A DNA stretch of 64,000 nucleotides from Labilibaculum sp041595635 (lineage in GTDB: Bacteria; Bacteroidota; Bacteroidia; Bacteroidales; Marinifilaceae): positions 62,001-126,000 of the forward strand of contig NZ_JBFHJW010000003.1 of NCBI RefSeq assembly GCF_041595635.1. Direction: 5' to 3'. The notes beneath the pieces were generated by a model. That model made no database searches. It was given only the letters and a program-made list of their open reading frames with translations, and was not told where the DNA came from. Positions 43,542 through 50,151 of this stretch are shown piece by piece. The translations under genes and the position numbers were made by a program. The first letter of the stretch is position 1. Each line of letters begins with the position of its first letter.

Positions 43542-45626
43542 TTAAAATGCTTCAGTTAATCTTATCACTAGTGCCGATCGGCCAGAGTTAAAACCTCCTG
43601 ATTTAAATTGTACACGATTTGGAGTTATGCCTTTCGAAATAACATATTCCGAAGCTACTTCAGCTCTTTTTTCACAAAGAACTTTGTTCTCTTTTTTACC
43701 TTTATTAAGAGTAGTGTAGCCATGTATTTCAACTAAAATATGGGGATTTACTTTAAGTAAACCGGCTAAATTATCGAGTTCAGCAATGGTTTTTTGAGTA
43801 AGTTCCCACGAGTTCGATGCATATTCAACTCCATAAAGTTCCATGTTCTGATTCGGCGACAATTTTTGCAGTTCTATTTGCTCAAATTTATTCGGCTGAT
43901 ACTTAAAATTAGGAATCACTTTTGTAAAATATCCTTCTTTCTGAATGATGATATTGTATTGAGTCGAGGGATCAATTTCTTGCGAAAAGTCGCCATAATT
44001 ATCGCTTAAACAAAACAATTCACTCTTGTAGGTTTGATTAATGATTTGGATGTTACACTCTTTGATAGAACGAGCTGAGAATTGATCGATTATGTTGCCA
44101 TTTAATTGAACCCACTGGGTTGTATCCAGAGATATATTTAATTGTTTTGGGCTCATTTCATTTGCTTGTGAAAAGTAAAGTATACGCTTGGTTTTGTAAC
44201 CTGCTTTACTCACAATTAAACTGTAATTTTTCCCCTTAAAAATATCAAAAGAGAAAAGTCCATCTTCATTGCTAAGTGTAGTTTTTTCTTTCGAAAGATT
44301 TTCCATGAGAGTAATCTCAACATCTTTTACAGGTTTTTTGGTGTCTTTAGCCAGTAATCGACCATTTAAACTTTGTATTTTTTCCGGGTTTTGCTGAAAC
44401 TCAAACATATCATCGCTTCCATTTCTGTTGGAAGAGAAGTAACCAATGTTTTTATTCTTTTTTACGATGTATCCAAAATCATCTTTTGAAGAATTAAAGG
44501 GAGGTCCCAAATTTACGGGATAAGTCCATTCATTCTGATCAAATATAGATTTAAATATATCCAAACCTCCAAATCCAATGTGTCCATCGGAAGCAAAGTA
44601 AAGGTAGCCATCTTCGGCAATAAAGGGGAACATTTCGTTACCTTCACTATTAATAGCAGGGCCGCAATTTATTGGACGACTCCAGGTGAAACCTAATTTT
44701 TGGCAAACATAGATATCCGTTCCTCCATAGCCTCCATCCATATTCGAAATAAAATAAAGAAGTCTTCCGTCTGCAGATATTGTCGGATGCCCGATTGAAT
44801 AATTTTGTCCCGAAAATTGAAACAATTCAGCTTTATCCCAGTCAGAGCCATTGTATCTTGCCGTGTACAAGTTCAATTCTGATTTTCCTTGTAGGTTTAG
44901 ATTTCCTTTGTTTCGAGTGAAGAAAATAAATTTTTCATTCGAGCTCAAACAGGCTGGTCCTTCGTGATATTTAGTATTAAAGTCGTCAGAAAAAGTTTCT
45001 GGTTGCAAAAAATGATCACCGGATTTTTTCGAAAAGTAAAGATCCAAAAAGTATTCTCCCGATCGGCCATCTACTTGTTTGGAGCTACTATTTTTTCGTC
45101 CCGATACGAAGATTAGTCCATCTTTGTAGAAAGCAGAAGCAAAGTCGGATTGGGGTGAATTAATCGAAAGTGATTTTAAGAGGTAAAGTTGATTGTCTTG
45201 CAATTCATTAATTAAGTTGCAAGAAAGAATTAATTGCTCAACATTCTTGTCGTCAGGTTGTAGTGTGGCATACTTTTTAAAGAAAATTTTGGCTTTATCG
45301 TAGTTGCGGAATCTTTTTAGCAAATTGGCATATTCCAAATAATCATTCGCATTAGCTTTTGGATTGGATACAATATTCTCTAGAAGATAGTTAGCTTCAC
45401 TATCTTTCTGTGTTTGGAGGTAGCAGTGGGCAAGTTTTCTTTTGATGGCAATATCATCTGAATTTTCCAAGTGCTTTTGATAGTAGTTAATTGCTGCAGC
45501 AAACTCTTTGTTATCGTAAAGACGATCTGCTTTCTGTATTTGCTGATTTTGCGCTAAAGAGGAAGTAATACCACTTAGCAAAAGGGCAATAACTAATAGA
45601 AAATATGAGATTTGACTTCTATTCAT
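43542..45626 (-). CDS. OmpA-family TPR/PD40 protein, PorE-like T9SS component
   Basis: A 694-residue exported protein. Signal peptide to about residue 25 (GITSSLAQNQ), TPR-like helices about 30-130, PD40 beta-propeller repeats about 150-410 (GHPTISADGRLLYFISNMDGGYGGTDIY, MFPFIAEDGYLYFASDGHIGFGGLDIF, KKNKNIGYFSSNRNGSDDMFEF), carboxypeptidase-regulatory domains about 420-580 (DGLFSFDIFKGKNYSL), and an OmpA-like peptidoglycan-binding domain (SNSWELTQKTIAELDNLAG, VEIHGYTTLNKGKKENKVLCEKRAEVASEYVISKG). This order is that of PorE, the T9SS component linking the outer-membrane ring to peptidoglycan. It is 4 bases after the PorP/SprF gene, supporting a type IX secretion role. Confidence 0.85.
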   Translation of the reverse strand: MNRSQISYFLLVIALLLSGITSSLAQNQQIQKADRLYDNKEFAAAINYYQKHLENSDDIAIKRKLAHCYLQTQKDSEANYLLENIVSNPKANANDYLEYANLLKRFRNYDKAKIFFKKYATLQPDDKNVEQLILSCNLINELQDNQLYLLKSLSINSPQSDFASAFYKDGLIFVSGRKNSSSKQVDGRSGEYFLDLYFSKKSGDHFLQPETFSDDFNTKYHEGPACLSSNEKFIFFTRNKGNLNLQGKSELNLYTARYNGSDWDKAELFQFSGQNYSIGHPTISADGRLLYFISNMDGGYGGTDIYVCQKLGFTWSRPINCGPAINSEGNEMFPFIAEDGYLYFASDGHIGFGGLDIFKSIFDQNEWTYPVNLGPPFNSSKDDFGYIVKKNKNIGYFSSNRNGSDDMFEFQQNPEKIQSLNGRLLAKDTKKPVKDVEITLMENLSKEKTTLSNEDGLFSFDIFKGKNYSLIVSKAGYKTKRILYFSQANEMSPKQLNISLDTTQWVQLNGNIIDQFSARSIKECNIQIINQTYKSELFCLSDNYGDFSQEIDPSTQYNIIIQKEGYFTKVIPNFKYQPNKFEQIELQKLSPNQNMELYGVEYASNSWELTQKTIAELDNLAGLLKVNPHILVEIHGYTTLNKGKKENKVLCEKRAEVASEYVISKGITPNRVQFKSGGFNSGRSALVIRLTEAF

Positions 45627-45630
45627 ATTA

Positions 45631-46593
45631 CTAGAAATATCTGGGTGACGTAATCTGGCTTTTTCGTAAGGATAAATTGTAATTTAGTATTATTTCATGA
45701 GTTGTATTGCTATTTGAAGTAGAATTTCCGAAAGATTTTTCATAAGAGTAGGAAAATTTCATTTTTTGATTGAACTGATAGCCTAGCAATGCTGCCCAAC
45801 TACTGTCGCTTCGGTAACCAGCACCTGCCGAAATACCACTTTCATGTTCAAAATCGAGGTTTACACTTAGTAAGTTGGATGTTTTTTGAGAGCCAACAAA
45901 AAAGATAGAGGGAGAAAAATCAATTTCCTGATTAAGAGATTTTTTGATTCCTGCACCAAGATAGTAGAAGGTCGATTCGGCGTCAAAACTCATGTTGTTT
46001 GAAATACCTCCTGTAGAAATTTGATCGTTGGTAAGAAGTCGAGGAATGGATAAGCTCAAATAATAGTCGGGAGTGTAGTAGTAGAAACCCAAACCAAAAT
46101 TAGGAACCCAACTCGATTCGGTACCATCCGAGACAATAGGGTCGGATGCGCTGATCTCCGAGTTTATATAAGGATCGTAGAAGGTTAAATCTCCCCAATT
46201 GTATTGTTTGTGAATAAATCCTGCTTGCAGTCCCATGGATAAATTTCCTTTGAACCCAATTTGAATGTGATAGCCATAATTGATGAAAATTGCCACGTCG
46301 GATTGAATGCCAAGCTTGTTGTTGTAGGCTACAATACCCAGACCAGAATTGGTGTAATTTATAGGAGCTTGAAATGAAAGAGATGCTGTCTCTGGAGCTC
46401 CTTCAATATCAACCCATTGTTTTCGATAGCCTAAAACGCCTTCCATAAAACCTGTAGTTCCAGCATAGGCTGGATTGTAAAAAAGTTGATTGGCTTTGTA
46501 ATTTGAAAAACGAATTTCTTCTTGTGCCTGCGAATTCGTGAAACACATAAAAACAAAAAGAGAAAAAAAAGTGAATTTTAAGATGTGTTCCAT
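45631..46593 (-). CDS. PorP/SprF-family type IX secretion membrane protein
   Basis: A 320-residue outer-membrane beta-barrel with a signal peptide (FFSLFVFMCFTNSQAQ) and the family opening EEIRFSNYKANQLFYNPAYAGTTGFMEGVLGYRKQWVDIEGAPETASLSFQAP, followed by many beta strands and SAGAGYRSDSSWAALLGYQFNQKMKFSYSYE near the C-terminus. PorP/SprF proteins work with T9SS secretion and with attachment of substrates that carry the type B (gliding-motility) C-terminal domain. A TTG at 46599 lies in frame, but the ATG at 46593 is preferred and is just 2 bases after the preceding gene. Neighbours on both sides are T9SS related. Confidence 0.9.
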   Translation of the reverse strand: MEHILKFTFFSLFVFMCFTNSQAQEEIRFSNYKANQLFYNPAYAGTTGFMEGVLGYRKQWVDIEGAPETASLSFQAPINYTNSGLGIVAYNNKLGIQSDVAIFINYGYHIQIGFKGNLSMGLQAGFIHKQYNWGDLTFYDPYINSEISASDPIVSDGTESSWVPNFGLGFYYYTPDYYLSLSIPRLLTNDQISTGGISNNMSFDAESTFYYLGAGIKKSLNQEIDFSPSIFFVGSQKTSNLLSVNLDFEHESGISAGAGYRSDSSWAALLGYQFNQKMKFSYSYEKSFGNSTSNSNTTHEIILNYNLSLRKSQITSPRYF

Positions 46594-46595
46594 TC

Positions 46596-47270
46596 TCAAT
46601 ATTTAATAACAATATACCCACTTTTCACATACTCTTTGTCTTTAATAACTAATTTAAAGAAATAGGTGCCTTTGGGTAGTTTATCTCCAGGGCCTAATTT
46701 AACACCTGCTTTGTTGTAGCCGCCACCCCAAGCTTCTTCATTCGAATAATTCTTTTTTTCGTATACCTTAGTTCCCCATCTTGAGAATACAATAAATTCA
46801 TTATTAGGGTACTGATCTATTCCTTTAATGAAAAACTTATCATTAAAACCGTCGCTGTTCGGAGTAAATGAAGTTGGAATTTCTAGTTCAACCTGATTAG
46901 GGTCTAAAACTTCTACCACCACATAAGCCTTGCTGCATTGATTGTTTTGATCACAAATTTGATAGTGAACTGTATCGATTCCAAAAGAGTCTTCGTAAGG
47001 ATAAAAAATCATTAAGCTGTTGTTTTCTATCAAATACATTTTCCCATACTGATCGGTTTGTCGAAGTATAGATATATCAAGTTGATCAATATCATCATAG
47101 CTGTCATTTGTTAAAAAATCAACTTCCAGGTACACAACTTCATTTGATGTACTCTTGTTGATAATAGAAACACTATCGTTATCAGCAATAGGTGCAGTTT
47201 GCCCAAAGACTTCTGAGAAGTTAAAGCAGGTTAGTATTGAAAGTAGGCAGAATGGTAAAAAAAATCTCAT
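46596..47270 (-). CDS. Small surface protein with T9SS type-B (gliding-motility) C-terminal domain
   Basis: A 224-residue exported protein, signal peptide to about residue 24 (LLSILTCFNFSEVFGQ). Residues 28-125 form one Ig-like/cadherin-like domain (FLTNDSYDDIDQLDISIL, DSFGIDTVHYQICDQNNQC). Residues about 130-224 are the CHU_C/type-B sorting domain: IPTSFTPNSDGFNDKFFIKGIDQYPNNEFIVFSRWGTKVYEKKNY, then LPKGTYFFKLVIKDKEYVKSGYIVI. Such proteins are secreted by T9SS and stay attached to the surface through a PorP/SprF partner, the next gene. It is unusually short for this class, with only one domain before the sorting signal. Confidence 0.9.
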   Translation of the reverse strand: MRFFLPFCLLSILTCFNFSEVFGQTAPIADNDSVSIINKSTSNEVVYLEVDFLTNDSYDDIDQLDISILRQTDQYGKMYLIENNSLMIFYPYEDSFGIDTVHYQICDQNNQCSKAYVVVEVLDPNQVELEIPTSFTPNSDGFNDKFFIKGIDQYPNNEFIVFSRWGTKVYEKKNYSNEEAWGGGYNKAGVKLGPGDKLPKGTYFFKLVIKDKEYVKSGYIVIKY

Positions 47271-47321
47271 AGTTGGGGTTTACGTACAACTTATTTTTTT
47301 TTAGTTTTTAATTCAAAATAC

Positions 47322-48323
47322 TTAGTGAAGAATTTTAAAGATTAACTCTTTTAATAGATCTCCATGTTTCGTACTTACATCACCAAATCCTTTTGATTTA
47401 AGATCATATTCTCTGAGCAATGAAACTATCGACACAAGTTTCTTTGGATTGTAATTTTTTGCTGCCAGTTTATAGTCTTTTACAAAAAAAGGATTGATCT
47501 GTAAGGCGGACGCAATAGTTTTATCGTTCATTTTATTTTTGATAAAATAATACTTTAAAACTTTTGAGAAATACGAGTGTAATAAGGCAATGGTTACAAC
47601 CATCGGATTATTTTTTTGATTTGTAGCAAAATAGTTGATGATTTGATTTGCTTTGAAAACATCCTTCTTTCCCAAAGCATTTTGCAACTCAAAATTGTTA
47701 AAATCTTTTGAAATTCCAATGTTCTTTTCGATGTCTAATGGCGATATTTTTTTTGTATCACTAAGATTGATTGTGAGTTTGTCGAGAGCATTGGTTATTT
47801 TACTTAAATTATTTCCCAGAAATTCAGCTAGTAAAAAGCAGGCTTTGGATTCAATTTGATAGCCTAGTTTTTGGGTGTAGGCTTTAATCCAGTCTGGGAT
47901 CTGATTTTCATATATTTTTTTTGATTCGAATAGAACAGCATTTTTTGCGAGTTCTTTGGTAAAGTTTTTCCTTTTGTCTAAGCTTTTGTACTTGTAATTA
48001 ATCACAAGTATGGTTGAGCGTAAGGGGTTTAGGATGTAGGGTAGAAGTTGATCGATGTTTTTGATGTTTTGAGCTTCCCGAACAACAACCAATTGTCTTT
48101 CAGACATCATCGGAAATCTTCGGGCGGTGGTCACAATACTTCCAATATCAGTATCTTTTCCGTATAAAATACTTTGATTAAAATCTCGTTCCGATTCCTG
48201 CAAGGCATTGTCGATAATATAATCGGTAATTTTATCTATAAAAAAACTTTCTTCTCCCATCAAAAAATAGATGGGAGCGTATTCTTTCTTTTTTAAGCTT
48301 TTAAGAATATCTTCAAATGTCAT
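47322..48323 (-). CDS. holA: DNA polymerase III delta subunit
   Basis: A 333-residue clamp-loader subunit that opens the sliding clamp. The start FEDILKSLKKKEYAPIYFLMGEESFFIDKITDYI is the usual HolA opening, followed by NQSILYGKDTDIGSIVTTARRFPMMSERQLVVVREAQNI (short Walker-like AAA+ region without a working P loop) and a C-terminal all-helical collar domain (LNKITNALDKLTINL, IQFFVKDY). Its length fits the family. It is next to the AMP nucleosidase gene (10-base gap) with which it is probably cotranscribed. Confidence 0.93.
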   Translation of the reverse strand: MTFEDILKSLKKKEYAPIYFLMGEESFFIDKITDYIIDNALQESERDFNQSILYGKDTDIGSIVTTARRFPMMSERQLVVVREAQNIKNIDQLLPYILNPLRSTILVINYKYKSLDKRKNFTKELAKNAVLFESKKIYENQIPDWIKAYTQKLGYQIESKACFLLAEFLGNNLSKITNALDKLTINLSDTKKISPLDIEKNIGISKDFNNFELQNALGKKDVFKANQIINYFATNQKNNPMVVTIALLHSYFSKVLKYYFIKNKMNDKTIASALQINPFFVKDYKLAAKNYNPKKLVSIVSLLREYDLKSKGFGDVSTKHGDLLKELIFKILH

Positions 48324-48333
48324 GTTCTCTTTT

Positions 48334-49119
48334 TTAAAAGCGTAAATGTTTTACAGATTGTCTGTTGTGCATTATTTCCAATAGCGATTCAATTCCTATT
48401 TTTATGTGTTCTTTTACATAGTCATCGGTCACTTTTGCATCACTTAAATCGGTTTTTATTCCATCGGATATCATGGGCTGATCGGAAACTAAGAGTAAGG
48501 CCCCTGTTGGAATTTCATTGTAGAAACCTACCGTAAATATGGTTGCAGTTTCCATATCAATGGCCATTGCCCTGGTTTTAGTCAAGTACTTTTTAAATCG
48601 CTCATCGTATTCCCAAACTCGTTTGTTGGTGGTAAGAACGGTACCTGTATAATAGTCTCTTTTTCGATCAGATATAACCTGAGATACAGCCCTTTGTAGG
48701 CTAAATGCAGGGAGAGCCGGTACCTCTGGAGGAAGATAGTCATTCGAGGTTCCTTCACTTCGTATAGCGGCAATCGGAAGAATCAAATCGCCCAATTTAT
48801 TTTTGCGTTTTAAACCGCCACATTTGCCTAAAAATAGAACTCCTTTGGGTTTAATGGCACTTAACAGGTCCAAAACTGTTGCTGCATTGGGACTGCCCAT
48901 ACCGAAATTGATTATGGTAATATTGTTTGCCGATGCATTTGGCATGGCCTTATCTTCACCTAAAATATCAACATTATGCCATTCTGCAAAAAGCTCAACA
49001 TACAAGTTAAAATTAGTAAGAAGTATATAAGGAGTAAAATCGGCAAGTTCTCGTCCGGTGTATCTTGTTAACCAATTTCTAACAATATCCTCTTTTGTTT
49101 TCATAATTTGTTTTGTCAT
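48334..49119 (-). CDS. amn: AMP nucleosidase
   Basis: A 261-residue nucleoside-phosphorylase-fold enzyme that cleaves AMP to adenine and ribose-5-phosphate. Motifs: YILLTNFNLYVELFAEWH near 27, NITIINFGMGSPNAATVLDLLSAIKPKGVLFLGKCGGL near 70-105, IAAIRSEGTSNDYLPPEVPALPAF near 122, GTVLTTNKRVWEYDE near 160 and AIDMETATIFTVGF near 185 with the catalytic Glu in the ribose site. Family members often start with MKTKEDIV, so the ATG at 49104 may be the true start. The gene is convergent to nothing and divergent from the HsdR_N protein gene, 44 bases away. Confidence 0.93.
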   Translation of the reverse strand: MTKQIMKTKEDIVRNWLTRYTGRELADFTPYILLTNFNLYVELFAEWHNVDILGEDKAMPNASANNITIINFGMGSPNAATVLDLLSAIKPKGVLFLGKCGGLKRKNKLGDLILPIAAIRSEGTSNDYLPPEVPALPAFSLQRAVSQVISDRKRDYYTGTVLTTNKRVWEYDERFKKYLTKTRAMAIDMETATIFTVGFYNEIPTGALLLVSDQPMISDGIKTDLSDAKVTDDYVKEHIKIGIESLLEIMHNRQSVKHLRF

Positions 49120-49162
49120 TAAATATCAGGAATAATCTCCTACCTTTGCAAGCAATTATAGC

Positions 49163-49627
49163 ATGTTTATGGAAAACTTAAATCTACCAACTTATTCCTT
49201 TAAAATAAAATCTGAACTGCAAAGAAAACTAATTTTTGACAGTATTCGAAAGAAGTATGTTGTATTGACCCCTGAAGAATGGGTCAGGCAAAATTTTATT
49301 CAATATTTGGTGACTGAAAAAGGATTTCCTGCCTCGTTAATTGCTGTTGAAAAAAAAGTAGATGTTAATCTTTTACCACAAAGAAGTGATGTGATTTTGT
49401 ACGGGTGCAATGCTCAGCCGATTATGATTGTGGAATGCAAATCTGTAAAAATTAAGATCACTCAGAATGTTTTCAATCAGATTGCACGTTATAATATGAA
49501 ACTAAGGGTTCCCTTTTTGGTCGTCTCCAATGGTCTACAACACTATTGTTGTCAAATGGATTATGAAAATAAAAGTTTTGCTTTTCTTCCGGAAATTCCT
49601 TTGTATGCGAATATTAAAGGCTTTTAG
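49163..49627 (+). CDS. Orphan HsdR N-terminal (PD-(D/E)xK nuclease fold) protein
   Basis: A 154-residue protein with the fold of the N-terminal nuclease domain of type I restriction R subunits: VRQNFIQYLVTEKGFPASLIAVEK (about 40-66), then the core SDVILYGCNAQPIMIVECKSVK (about 78-100, Asp ... Glu-x-Lys) and FNQIARYNMKLRVPFLVVSNGLQHYCCQ. The motor, specificity and methylase parts are all absent, and no phage or restriction genes are near. In Bacteroidota such small proteins are found next to replication genes (here holA and AMP nucleosidase). The role is unknown. Its 3' end overlaps the convergent GNAT gene by 14 bases. Confidence 0.85.
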   Translation: MFMENLNLPTYSFKIKSELQRKLIFDSIRKKYVVLTPEEWVRQNFIQYLVTEKGFPASLIAVEKKVDVNLLPQRSDVILYGCNAQPIMIVECKSVKIKITQNVFNQIARYNMKLRVPFLVVSNGLQHYCCQMDYENKSFAFLPEIPLYANIKGF

Positions 49628-50150
49628 GATTTAGTTTCTGCAAGCTGTATTCATCCATCCATCCCTCTTTCGAACGTATCCATTCCTTTTTATTGCCTAT
49701 AATTTCAAATCCTTCTTGGGTAAATAAACGAAGGCTGATTTCATTGTTAGCAGTAATGTTGCAATAAAGCTGGTGCAATTGCAAGGTGGTAAATGCGTAC
49801 TTGCAAAATATTTGTAAGGCCTCGGAAGCATAGCCCTTGTTCTTATCTTCCTGATTGTTGATTAAGATGCCAATTCCTGCCCGTTGGTGAAAGGGATCGA
49901 AGTCGAAAAGGTCGATTAGACCTATGGCGGTATTTGTTTCTGCTTTTTCGATGACTAGACGAAGTTGTTTGCTTTCATAAATATCTAAATGAGAAGATTC
50001 AAGATATTGTTTGAGAATGAAAATAGAAAATGGTTTTAATGTGTGGCTAACTTCCCAAATATTCGAGTTGTTTTCCCAAGCGTAGAGAAGTTTTAAATCG
50101 CTTGGTTCTAGTGCTCTCAAACGAATATTCTTGCTTTCCAGAATCTGCAT
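49614..50150 (-). CDS. GNAT-family N-acetyltransferase (RimJ/RimL type)
   Basis: A 178-residue acetyltransferase. MQILESKNIRLRALEPSDLKLLYAWENN at the start, GLIDLFDFDPFHQRAGIGILINNQEDKNKGYASEAL (about 85-125, acetyl-CoA-binding motif A with Q/RxxGxG-like turn and the NKGYASE signature), and HQLYCNITANNEISLRLFTQEGFEIIG near 138 are typical. It could acetylate an N-terminus, an aminoglycoside or a small amine; the target is unknown. The ATG at 50150 starts one base after the stop of the upstream gene; the longer frame from 50195 runs into that gene and is rejected. Confidence 0.9.
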   Translation of the reverse strand: MQILESKNIRLRALEPSDLKLLYAWENNSNIWEVSHTLKPFSIFILKQYLESSHLDIYESKQLRLVIEKAETNTAIGLIDLFDFDPFHQRAGIGILINNQEDKNKGYASEALQIFCKYAFTTLQLHQLYCNITANNEISLRLFTQEGFEIIGNKKEWIRSKEGWMDEYSLQKLNPKSL

Positions 50151-50151
50151 T

